Under the pieces are notes generated by a model that had not been told where the DNA came from, did not search any database, and worked only from the letters and a program-made list of their open reading frames with translations. The translations under genes were made by a program, and so were the position numbers. A DNA stretch of 39,560 nt from Candidatus Aenigmatarchaeota archaeon. Its GTDB lineage: Archaea; Aenigmatarchaeota; Aenigmatarchaeia; CG10238-14; SCSR01. Of this stretch, positions 1 through 6,219 are shown piece by piece (the first letter of the stretch is position 1; each line of letters begins with the position of its first letter). The stretch spans positions 1-39,560 of the forward strand of contig JACOWB010000009.1 of assembly GCA_016177025.1 (NCBI GenBank), written 5' to 3'.

Positions 1-357
1 AGTTAGCTGTGATGTTTGATACAGGAATAAACTCCATATTCCCCCTGCAAATGAAACCAATGAGGAAACTAGAATTATGATCAATCTCTTCGATTTGCTT
101 GCAATAATTCCATGACCTTTATCTGTTAAAGTGTAGAAAATCCATTTTTTTCCCGGCTGTTCTATTCTCTTTACCAATCCAGCTTTCATTAAAACATTCA
201 AATGTTCGACTATCGTGGCCTCGCTCTTGTTTAATTTCTGGCTTATGAATGAAGGATTCCTTCCGCCCTCTGATAACATTTTGAGTATGTCAAGTCTAGT
301 GTCGACTGACAGAACCTTCAATACATCCCTGTCTATGATGGTTACAGGCTCTTCCAT
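1..357 (-). CDS. ArsR-like winged-helix regulator with C-terminal membrane segment (partial)
   Basis: I translated this by hand from the minus strand; it is absent from the ORF track because it runs off the left edge. It starts at ATG 357 (MEEPVTIIDRDVLKVLSVD) and stays open for 119 codons to base 1. The first ~85 residues are a winged helix-turn-helix of ArsR type: LDILKMLSEGGRNPSFISQKL, a recognition-helix-like SEATIVEHLNVLMKAGLV, then a wing ending WIFYTLTDKG. After residue ~95 a hydrophobic stretch (LIIILVSSLVSFAGGIW) looks like a membrane segment, so this may be a membrane-tethered regulator. It is divergent from the broken gene at 465, and the shared spacer holds an inverted repeat. The ligand is unknown. 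The DNA-binding call is firm; the membrane tether is inferred. Confidence 0.8.
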   Translation of the reverse strand, partial: MEEPVTIIDRDVLKVLSVDTRLDILKMLSEGGRNPSFISQKLNKSEATIVEHLNVLMKAGLVKRIEQPGKKWIFYTLTDKGHGIIASKSKRLIIILVSSLVSFAGGIWSLFLYQTSQLT

Positions 358-436
358 GAAAGGAGTTGTTGGAGGCAAGAGATAAAAACATTGGTTTTCA
401 TTTGGCTATGGCCGAATCATCGGATTGAATTAGAGT

Positions 437-456
437 TAAATAGTTTTAGCTATTTA
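437..456. promoter_or_regulatory. Inverted repeat in divergent promoter
   Basis: TAAATAG and CTATTTA are perfect inverted copies separated by 6 bases, ending 8 bases before the ATG at 465. The site overlaps the AT-rich core promoter region between the ArsR-like gene and the interrupted gene. It could be an operator for the divergent regulator; binding is inferred only from position and symmetry. Confidence 0.4.
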
Positions 457-464
457 TCTACCAC

Positions 465-1139
465 ATGGAAGAATCTATGAAACAGCTGGAAATGGAAATA
501 AAAAAACTTCTCACGCTTTCATAGGAAGTCGGGCAGTCTGTCTTTATAGAAGACAAATTGCCACATATAATTGGTCACCTAGACGATGTCGAAATCGGTG
601 TCGATCAAGCTTTAGCTGCCCAAAGAGCAGATGATGGATATGTGTTGCCTAGATGGCTGGGTAATCTGCACAGAAGGGTGAGAGAGACTATAAGAGTCTA
701 TACCGGACGCAATGAAGAAATTCTAGACAGATTACAAAACGGCAACACCGATACGGAGACATTTTTAGATTATGCCACTGGAAGAATAATCGGTGTTGTG
801 TAAGCACACATCCAACAGGAAGTAGCTAAAGTTATTGCCAGAGAAGGAAGCAGTCAACTTCCTTTGCAAGAAGCTCGTGAAAACCCGCGAGAACAGGGGG
901 ATACACATACGTATCTTGTTCTGAGGTTGTTAATTGAGGACAGGAAAACGGTAACACCAAGCCAATTAAGAAGAATGGGACTGGTTCCAGAGTTTGAGAG
1001 AGTAGAACAGTACGGCACTCTTCTGAAAAGTATGGCGTATGACGGATATTTGAAGAATTCTGGAAGAAAAGGGAGAGAACTTGTCAGAATGGTAACAGAG
1101 AAAGGAAGACAACGCTATGAGGCGGTCCGCACTCGATAA
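465..1139 (+). pseudogene. Interrupted gene with two in-frame stop codons; C-terminal winged-helix-like region
   Basis: The ORF track shows two fragments (558-803 and 864-1139). They share one frame with an ATG at 465, and the frame stays readable across a TAG (522-524) and a TAA (801-803). The intact ancestor would be 224 residues. Neither downstream fragment has an ATG near its beginning, so independent genes are unlikely. The first 19 residues read MEESMKQLEMEIKKLLTLS. The middle part is helical and charged. The last ~75 residues (HTYLVLRLLIEDRKTVTPSQLRRMG...KGRQRYEAV) look like a winged helix-turn-helix. TAG and TAA both end normal genes elsewhere in this window, so recoding is not needed to explain it. 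I do not recognise the family. Two nonsense mutations without frameshift suggest recent decay or, less likely, readthrough. Confidence 0.55.
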
Positions 1140-1176
1140 AAGTTTAAGACCTTCACCGACAAACGATTAAATAATC

Positions 1177-2340
1177 ATGGACATCAAGGAAGCAGCCTTA
1201 AAACTGCACAAAGAGCTCAGAGGCAAGATAGAAATTAAAAGCAAATATCCTATCAAGTCGCTGGAGGACCTGACGCTTCTCTACACCCCAGGAGTTGCTG
1301 CGGCATCGATGGAAATTTTCAAGAATAAAAACTTGGCATATGACTATACATCGAAATGGAATACGGTTGCTATTGTAACCGACGGCTCCAGAGTATTGGG
1401 TCTTGGCGACATAGGACCGGAGGCGGCATTGCCTGTGATGGAGGGTAAGGCACTATTATTCAAGCTATTCGGTGACGTAGACGCCATACCAATCTGTCTG
1501 GCTACGCAAGACACTGATGAGATAATAAACATAGTGAAGAAGATCGCTCCGACTTTTGGTGGGATAAACATTGAAGACATTGACTCCCCAAGATGCTTTG
1601 AGATAGTTGACAGGCTGGAGAAAGAGCTGGATATACCTGTCTTTCATGATGATCAACATGGTACAGGTGTGGTTACACTTGCCGCGTTATCGAATGCGTT
1701 AATACTTGTAGATAAAAAATTGGAAACTGTAAAAATCGTTATTGCCGGTGCTGGTTCAGCTGGCACTGGTGTGACAAAAATTTTGTTGAAAGCTGGAGCG
1801 AAGAACATTATTGTTACGGATTCGAAAGGCGTGATTTTCAGTGGAAGAACTGAAAACATGAACCCATACAAAGAAGAGCTGGCAAACACCACCAACCCCG
1901 AGAATTTGCAAGGCGATGTTACAGAAGCGTTGAAAGGGGCTGATGTGCTGATTGCATTGAATGGAAAACCTAATTCCATTACAGTAGATATGATAAGGAT
2001 GATGTCAAAGAATCCTATTGTGTTCGCACTTGGCAACCCGGAACCAGAAATTCTTCCGAACGATGCGAAGGAGTGTGGGGCGAAGATTGTTGCGACAGGA
2101 AGAAGCGATTTTCCCAACCAAGTAAACAACAGTCTCGCCTTTCCTGCGATTTTCAGAGCAGTTTTTGATGCAAGGCTGGAAAAAGTAACCGACGAGATGA
2201 AGTTGGCGGCCGCTTATGCTATTGCTGATTTCATTCCAAAGGACAAATTAAATGAAGATTACATTGTCCCGCGAATGACTGACAAAGGCTTAAGAGAAAA
2301 AATTGTGGAAAATATCCTGAGAGCTGCAAACAAAAACTGA
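1177..2340 (+). CDS. NAD(P)-dependent malic enzyme
   Basis: Oxidatively decarboxylates malate to pyruvate in the cytoplasm, linking C4 acids to pyruvate and supplying NAD(P)H. At 387 residues it is the short prokaryotic form without a phosphotransacetylase tail. Visible motifs: the catalytic-tyrosine region LLYTPGVAAAS (Tyr36), MEGKALLFKLFG with Lys91, the metal-binding acids in NIEDIDSPRCFEI (about 131-143), the FHDDQHGTG block (156-164), a Rossmann glycine loop IVIAGAGSAGTG (187-198), and the late block GRSDFPNQVNNSLAFP. The ATG start is preceded by a TATA-like tttaaga about 30 bases upstream, which suggests a leaderless transcript. It stands alone, between the interrupted gene and the long ftsZ leader. 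Cofactor preference cannot be read with certainty. Confidence 0.95.
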   Translation: MDIKEAALKLHKELRGKIEIKSKYPIKSLEDLTLLYTPGVAAASMEIFKNKNLAYDYTSKWNTVAIVTDGSRVLGLGDIGPEAALPVMEGKALLFKLFGDVDAIPICLATQDTDEIINIVKKIAPTFGGINIEDIDSPRCFEIVDRLEKELDIPVFHDDQHGTGVVTLAALSNALILVDKKLETVKIVIAGAGSAGTGVTKILLKAGAKNIIVTDSKGVIFSGRTENMNPYKEELANTTNPENLQGDVTEALKGADVLIALNGKPNSITVDMIRMMSKNPIVFALGNPEPEILPNDAKECGAKIVATGRSDFPNQVNNSLAFPAIFRAVFDARLEKVTDEMKLAAAYAIADFIPKDKLNEDYIVPRMTDKGLREKIVENILRAANKN

Positions 2341-2450
2341 AAATTACCACACAAGCAGTTGTATTTGAAAAGTTCCACGAGCACAATTCTAAAAATGAAA
2401 AATTTTAATTAAACTATACACTGCAACATATAGGATGAAATTAACTAAAC

Positions 2451-2460
2451 TATTTATAAG
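2451..2460 (+). promoter_or_regulatory. Possible distal TATA box before ftsZ leader
   Basis: TATTTATAAG resembles an archaeal TATA box. It lies about 25-30 bases before the first CTCGT repeat. If used, it would place all of the repeats in a ~170-base 5' leader of ftsZ. Weak evidence on its own. Confidence 0.3.
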
Positions 2461-2480
2461 TAAGAATGGAATAAAGTTTT

Positions 2481-2580
2481 ACTCGTTTAATCTCGTTCGA
2501 CTTGATTTACTCTCGTAAAGTAAATCTCGTGTAACTCTCGTAAAGCCACACTTTATTATCGAAATCTCATTCTCGTAAAA
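2481..2580 (+). repeat. Cluster of (A/T)CTCGT direct repeats in the ftsZ upstream region
   Basis: The gene-free stretch 2341-2653 contains six same-orientation copies of (A/T)CTCGT, starting at 2481, 2491, 2511, 2525, 2536 and 2571. Three of them extend to TCTCGTAAA(G/A), at 2511, 2536 and 2571. The first part of the stretch (2341-2450) is AT-rich and shows nothing I recognise. The ORF called on the minus strand here (2479-2757) overlaps the start of ftsZ and looks spurious. The repeats may be protein-binding sites controlling ftsZ, or elements of a structured leader RNA. Confidence 0.6.
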
Positions 2581-2596
2581 AGTAAATTGGAAACCA

Positions 2597-2606
2597 CTTA
2601 TAAAGG
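2597..2606 (+). promoter_or_regulatory. Proximal TATA box of ftsZ
   Basis: CTTATAAAGG matches an archaeal TATA box and lies ~50 bases before the ftsZ ATG. Transcription would begin near 2628, inside the palindrome at 2619-2634, leaving a short leader that carries the Shine-Dalgarno sequence. Confidence 0.55.
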
Positions 2607-2618
2607 GTTTTCGATGAA

Positions 2619-2634
2619 GTGAAATATATTTCAC
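2619..2634. promoter_or_regulatory. Perfect 16-bp palindrome at the predicted ftsZ transcription start
   Basis: GTGAAATATATTTCAC is its own reverse complement. It sits between the proximal TATA box and the Shine-Dalgarno sequence AGGAGG (2642-2647), where a bound repressor would block initiation. An RNA hairpin is possible but would be AT-rich. Confidence 0.5.
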
Positions 2635-2653
2635 AAAAGATAGGAGGAATAAA

Positions 2654-3805
2654 ATGGAATCGATTGTTAGAAACGCGTTAGGAAAGTCGGCTAGTACTGA
2701 CGATTCGTTGCAAAGCAGATTCAGGCTAGAGTCCACATCTGGTGCAACATTCAGCAACGTTGACTACTACAAGCTTGCTGAACAGGAGTTTGGTTTCTCA
2801 GTGAAGAAAGCCAAGGTGACCGTCATTGGTTGCGGAGGCGCTGGACAGAATGCTGTAACACGATTAACAGAAATGGGAGTCGAAGGTGCGCAAACTGTTT
2901 CATGCAACACAGATGCCAAGCATCTGGCAGTAGGCAAGGCTGATAAGAAGATTCTCATCGGAAGAGAATTGACAAGAGGACTAGGAGCTGGAGGAATTCC
3001 AGAAGTAGGAAAGAAGGCTGCAGAAGAGTCAAGGAACGAAATCAAGGAAGCTCTCGACGGTTCTGACCTAGTATTTGCAATCGCAGGCCTAGGAAAAGGA
3101 ACTGGAACAGGAAGTGTCCCGATAGCATGCGAAGTAGCAAAGTCGATGGGAGCAATTGTGATCGCTGTAGTTACAATGCCTTTCAAGCTCGAAGGAGCTA
3201 GAATCAGCAAGGCTGAAGAAGGTCTAGCATCTTTGAGACAGGTATGCGACACTGCGATTGTAATCGAGAACGACAAGCTTCTCAAGTTTGCAGGCAACAT
3301 GGCAATCCAAAATGCATTTGCAGTTGCAGACGAGCTCATAGCAAGCATGGTAAAGGGAATCACAGAGACTATCACACTGCCGAGTCTCGTCAACTTGGAT
3401 TACGCTGACGTCAGGTCAGTCATGCATTCAGGTGGCGTGGCATCGATAGGGGTAGGTGAGAGCAACTCGAGCAACAGGGCAGAAGACTCGATAACAAAAG
3501 CGTTAATGAATCCTCTGCTGGAAGTTGACTACACAGGAGCATCAGGAGCTTTGGTGCACATTACAGGAGGTCCAGACCTAAGACTGGATGAAGTTAACCT
3601 AATAGGCGAAGCGGTGGCACAACACCTAGATCCACAAGCACAAGTATTCTGGGGGGCAAGAGTTCTGCCGGAATTCGAAGGCAAGGTTCAGGTAATCGCC
3701 ATCATCACAGGAGTACGATCGCCGTATATCCTTGGGCCAGTCTCAAGAGAAGCGCCAATAGTCAGGGAAATCAGTCAGACACTAGGCATTGATGTCATAA
3801 GATGA
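2654..3805 (+). CDS. ftsZ: Cell division GTPase FtsZ
   Basis: Tubulin-like GTPase that polymerises at mid-cell to organise the division ring. It has 383 residues, with a ~50-residue N-terminal extension before the Rossmann GTPase core that begins KVTVIGCGGAGQNAV. The T3 region is visible. The tubulin signature loop reads GLGKGTGTGS (about 145-154), where most FtsZ proteins have GGGTGTG; a lysine replaces one glycine. The T7 synergy region is near LVNLDYADVRSVM. The C-terminal domain ends VRSPYILGP..., without an obvious long linker or conserved terminal peptide. The start is set by a strong AGGAGG 6 bases upstream, unusual in this mostly leaderless window, pointing to strong translation. A micro-ORF with its own strong ribosome site follows, and a PRC-barrel gene converges from the other side. 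Confidence 0.96.
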   Translation: MESIVRNALGKSASTDDSLQSRFRLESTSGATFSNVDYYKLAEQEFGFSVKKAKVTVIGCGGAGQNAVTRLTEMGVEGAQTVSCNTDAKHLAVGKADKKILIGRELTRGLGAGGIPEVGKKAAEESRNEIKEALDGSDLVFAIAGLGKGTGTGSVPIACEVAKSMGAIVIAVVTMPFKLEGARISKAEEGLASLRQVCDTAIVIENDKLLKFAGNMAIQNAFAVADELIASMVKGITETITLPSLVNLDYADVRSVMHSGGVASIGVGESNSSNRAEDSITKALMNPLLEVDYTGASGALVHITGGPDLRLDEVNLIGEAVAQHLDPQAQVFWGARVLPEFEGKVQVIAIITGVRSPYILGPVSREAPIVREISQTLGIDVIR

Positions 3806-3868
3806 AGGCACTGCCTTCAATCTTACCTTCTTTAATTTCATCTTAAAAAGAAAGGGAGGAGAAAAAGA

Positions 3869-3934
3869 ATGGACGAAGACATATGGGATCCGCTTGAAGA
3901 AGTAGAAATGGAAGACTACGACTCTGACGAGTAG
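3869..3934 (+). CDS. 21-residue acidic micro-ORF downstream of ftsZ
   Basis: Too short for the ORF track. ATG 3869 to TAG 3934 encodes MDEDIWDPLEEVEMEDYDSDE; more than half of the residues are Asp or Glu and no residue is basic. A very strong Shine-Dalgarno sequence, GGGAGGAG (3854-3861), lies 7 bases upstream. The only other ribosome site this strong nearby is that of ftsZ, 63 bases away on the same strand. Same-strand position and matching translation signals suggest co-transcription with ftsZ. I do not know a family for it. It might bind FtsZ or another basic partner, but that is a guess. Chance occurrence is possible, although the ribosome site argues against it. Confidence 0.55.
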   Translation: MDEDIWDPLEEVEMEDYDSDE

Positions 3935-3977
3935 TGGGTTTTCCTTATTTTTTAATTTTTGTTAGCTTTTTTCTTAG
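3935..3977 (+). terminator. T-rich terminator after ftsZ and the micro-ORF
   Basis: Directly after the micro-ORF stop there are repeated T runs on the plus strand (gggttttcc, attttttaattttt, cttttttctt). U-rich tracts are the usual archaeal termination signal. The rest of the spacer to 4134 shows no gene I can support. Confidence 0.5.
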
Positions 3978-4134
3978 AGTTTTATAGGATTTCTGGCAGC
4001 ACTAGCCTAAAAATATTATCTTGCATCTTAAAAACCGCATTTTTGAAAACCGGCAATGTACATGCCAGGCGTTATAAGGATGTGCAAAATCGCCAGTTAC
4101 TGTATATCAAGTTAACTTAGAAGTTAGAGAAAAT

Positions 4135-4467
4135 TTATCGCATTCTTGACAATCTTGGCGGGGATGGAGCTTCTGGCTGCTCTACAGACTCTTCTGGAGC
4201 TTCTTCAGGAAAGGCCGCCTCGCTTATGTGCTTTATGATGACAACATCGCCGACAGACTGAACCATGTTATAAGGAACTACAACGCCCTTCTTGCCAGCT
4301 ACCATCTTGCCCAAAAGGGAGCCTCGCGCTGCTTCGACAACCAGTGACCTAACCTTATAGCGTGACAAGTCGAATTCCATGTCGCTTACCTTGCCGCAGT
4401 AGAACCCCCTGTTAGTGAAGACGTCCTTGGCGAACATGTCAGAAATATCCTTTACTAATATTGGCAT
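4135..4467 (-). CDS. PRC-barrel domain protein
   Basis: 110 residues. The first ~80 form a PRC-barrel: ILVKDISDMFAKDVFTNRGFYCGKVSDMEFDL, then KVRSLVVEA and a block ending GVVVPYNMVQSVGDVVIIK, the typical alternation of short strands. The tail (EEAPEESVEQPEAPSPPRLSRMR) is Pro/Glu-rich and probably disordered, ending in a basic patch. PRC-barrel proteins in haloarchaea (CdpA, CdpB1, CdpB2) act with FtsZ in division. This gene lies convergent to ftsZ, about 330 bases past its stop, so a division role is a reasonable inference. An alternative role is RNA metabolism, where archaeal PRC-barrels are also found. A minus-strand TATA-like atatttaaat lies about 25 bases before the ATG; the palindrome at 4556 is a second candidate control point. 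Confidence 0.85.
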   Translation of the reverse strand: MPILVKDISDMFAKDVFTNRGFYCGKVSDMEFDLSRYKVRSLVVEAARGSLLGKMVAGKKGVVVPYNMVQSVGDVVIIKHISEAAFPEEAPEESVEQPEAPSPPRLSRMR

Positions 4468-4555
4468 ATTCTATTATATGTGGAGATTAATTTAAATATC
4501 TGTGGTGATGCGATGGGATCAAGTTATTATCTGGCTTTGCAGTCACGTTTTCTAA

Positions 4556-4573
4556 ATGTAAGACGTCTTACAT
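4556..4573. promoter_or_regulatory. Perfect 18-bp palindrome, operator candidate (copy 1)
   Basis: ATGTAAGACGTCTTACAT is perfectly palindromic. A nearly identical palindrome occurs at 33686-33703; they differ only at one symmetric pair. On the minus strand a TATA-like GATATATG abuts it on the upstream side, as in the second copy, so it could control a longer transcript of the PRC-barrel gene. A smaller inverted pair, TCCCA-TG-TGGGA (4577-4588), adjoins it. Confidence 0.6.
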
Positions 4574-4641
4574 ATATCCCATGTGGGACATTACAACCAA
4601 AAGTTAATTTATTTTAATATCAACTGTTATCATCTATGTAT

Positions 4642-4743
4642 GCTGGAGTCGCCTAACCAGGTATGGCACGAAATCCGAAAGGATGTGTAAGGTTGCTAAC
4701 CTCGCGCAGCTTGCTGCTTGCGAGTTCAAATCTCGCCTCCAGC
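4642..4743 (+). tRNA. tRNA-Ser (GCT) with a 19-nt noncanonical intron
   Basis: The acceptor GCTGGAG pairs with CTCCAGC. The T arm is GCGAG-TTCAAAT-CTCGC and the long variable arm GCAGC-TT-GCTGC marks a serine tRNA. The anticodon loop TTGCTAA gives GCT. The contiguous sequence cannot form the anticodon stem. Removing 19 bases from its 5' strand gives CGAGG-TTGCTAA-CCTCG, a perfect stem, and an 83-base tRNA. The intron therefore lies inside the anticodon stem and carries its own TCC-GAAA-GGA hairpin. The exact cut is ambiguous by one base because of a repeated A. A TATA-like element (tttattttaatat) lies ~25 bases upstream. CCA is not encoded. Confidence 0.88.
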
Positions 4744-4775
4744 GCTTTTAAATGTAAAAGATACATAATTCGATT

Positions 4776-4940
4776 ATGAAACTTGCAATAAAAATCTGGG
4801 AAGGAGAAAAATACTACATTGCAAGAGTTCCGGAATTAGGCGTAACTACACAAGGTAGAACACCTTATGAAGCTAGAAAAAATCTACGTGACGCCATAGA
4901 ACTTCATTTAGAATCTATGATAGATTATATCTTAAAATAA
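4776..4940 (+). CDS. HicB-like antitoxin domain protein (orphan)
   Basis: 54 residues, below the ORF-track cutoff: MKLAIKIWEGEKYYIARVPE then LGVTTQGRTPYEARKNLRDAIELHLE. This is the HicB partial RNase-H-like fold: a strand, a 'YYIARVPELGV' strand-turn, a 'G.T.YEA..NL..AIEL' helix. HicB proteins normally neutralise the HicA RNA interferase. No HicA-like double-stranded-RNA-binding ORF is visible on either side, and there is no C-terminal DNA-binding domain, so this is a solo HicB-type protein. It lies 32 bases after tRNA-Ser and 9 bases before a methyltransferase gene on the same strand, perhaps co-transcribed with it. Confidence 0.72.
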   Translation: MKLAIKIWEGEKYYIARVPELGVTTQGRTPYEARKNLRDAIELHLESMIDYILK

Positions 4941-4949
4941 AATAGAATC

Positions 4950-5465
4950 ATGGAATGGTATTGGTTCTCATTAATTCCTGTACCTGTACTTCTTTGGTTA
5001 TGGTTTGAACTGATTCGCGATGAGGCTTTGCCGATTCCCTTGCCGAAAGAAACTATAAGAAAAATGTTGAAATTATCTAGCGTGAAGGAAAACGATATTG
5101 TTTATGATTTAGGTTCTGGCGACGGCAGAGCTTTGATTATCGCTGCAAAAGAGTTCAATGCTAAAGCTATCGGCATAGAAAAAAATCGATTGTTGGTTTG
5201 GTTGTCTCGCTTGACAATTAGTAAAAACAGATTGCAGGATAGAATAGACATCGTCCATGACGATATCTTCAAGAAGAAAATAAGAGATGCCGATGTAATC
5301 CTGATATACCTTTCACACAAACTAACGCAAAAACTGGGACCGAAATTCCAAAAAGAATTGAACAAAGGCACGCGAATAATTTCCGCAAGCCATCCTTTAA
5401 TTGGTTGGAAAATAATTAGGAAAATAAGAACTGGGCATTTTTATTCATACTTGTACAAAGTTTGA
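4950..5465 (+). CDS. Membrane-anchored SAM-dependent methyltransferase (FAM173-like)
   Basis: 171 residues. One N-terminal membrane helix (about residues 4-20, WFSLIPVPVLLWLWFELI) is followed by a compact class I methyltransferase domain. The SAM-binding motif is VYDLGSGDGRALIIAA (about 50-65), and the acidic end of the second strand is GIEKNRLLVWLSRL. Motif IV region is DADVILIYLS. A single membrane helix plus DLGSGDGR and a short C-terminus resembles the FAM173/ATPSCKMT lysine methyltransferases, which modify membrane-protein subunits in eukaryotes. The substrate here is unknown. It ends 3 bases before the next gene, a multi-pass membrane protein, so the two are probably one operon. Confidence 0.75.
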   Translation: MEWYWFSLIPVPVLLWLWFELIRDEALPIPLPKETIRKMLKLSSVKENDIVYDLGSGDGRALIIAAKEFNAKAIGIEKNRLLVWLSRLTISKNRLQDRIDIVHDDIFKKKIRDADVILIYLSHKLTQKLGPKFQKELNKGTRIISASHPLIGWKIIRKIRTGHFYSYLYKV

Positions 5466-5468
5466 TTA

Positions 5469-6200
5469 ATGCTAGACATCAGAAAGGTCAACGTTTACTA
5501 CTATACTATATTCGCTCTGATAGCGACTGCCGTAGCTGGGTTAACTTTTATCGGTTTCTCTTCCACATTCATCATACCATTGATAATACTGCCTTTTGTC
5601 ACTCAAACTACTGAAATTATTTTGAAAGGAATCAAATTGGGAAAATGGGGGTACTCGCCTAGCGCAACAATAACAGGATTTATTTTGGCGATGGTATTGT
5701 CTCCTTTGCCACTTTATGCGCAGATTATTGTTGGTATGGTAGCAATCCTGCAGAAGTATATAATCAGGCGCGATAGAAGACACATATTCAATCCTGCCGC
5801 ATTTGGGCTGTTGTTCGCATGGTTAGCATTCGGCACTCCGCCAGCGTGGTGGGCCGCGGCAACACCTGCGGTCTTCCTCTTTCTGTTTTCAGACTATTTG
5901 ATTGGAAGACTGCCGCTGGCTTTGACATTTTATATGGTCTATGTTGGTTTAGTATCCGGAATTGGCTATTTCGCCACTGGCACGTTTTCTCCGAGTCTAC
6001 TCAGTTACCCGCTGTTATTTTTTGCGTTGGTGATGGTTGTAGAACCGAGGACAAGCGCTATTACTAAAACGGGGATGATAACAGAAGGGATTCTGCTGGC
6101 TATTGGTATATTTGCAGTTCAACGATTTGTGCCAATAGATTTGTTTGTCCCCGCATTGCTTTTAGCTAACATATTGGTACATTTCAGGGTATTGAAATAA
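5469..6200 (+). CDS. RnfD/NqrB-like membrane protein
   Basis: 243 residues with about eight to nine hydrophobic segments. Blocks typical of RnfD/NqrB are present: YSPSATITGFILAMVLSP, the strongly conserved RHIFNPAAFGL (about 98-108), and EPRTSAITKTGM near 197, matching the 'DPVTSP' region of the family. RnfD and NqrB are flavin-carrying subunits of ion-pumping NADH:ferredoxin or quinone oxidoreductases. No other Rnf or Nqr subunit is in the window, so this is either a stand-alone relative with another role or part of a dispersed complex. The gene starts 3 bases after the methyltransferase stop. Confidence 0.72.
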   Translation: MLDIRKVNVYYYTIFALIATAVAGLTFIGFSSTFIIPLIILPFVTQTTEIILKGIKLGKWGYSPSATITGFILAMVLSPLPLYAQIIVGMVAILQKYIIRRDRRHIFNPAAFGLLFAWLAFGTPPAWWAAATPAVFLFLFSDYLIGRLPLALTFYMVYVGLVSGIGYFATGTFSPSLLSYPLLFFALVMVVEPRTSAITKTGMITEGILLAIGIFAVQRFVPIDLFVPALLLANILVHFRVLK

Positions 6201-6219
6201 ATTTTTAAATAATATGAAA

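Noticed and set aside
465-1139. Pyrrolysine or other recoding at TAG 522
   Set aside because: TAG ends normal genes here (pilus ATPase, TadC-like protein), and the second interruption is TAA, which pyrrolysine would not explain.
1653-2129. 158-residue minus-strand ORF within the malic enzyme gene
   Set aside because: Antisense shadow of a clear enzyme; no independent motif.
2479-2757. 92-residue minus-strand ORF in the ftsZ leader
   Set aside because: It overlaps the start and promoter of ftsZ, and its codons come from the CTCGT repeats; no motif or promoter supports it.
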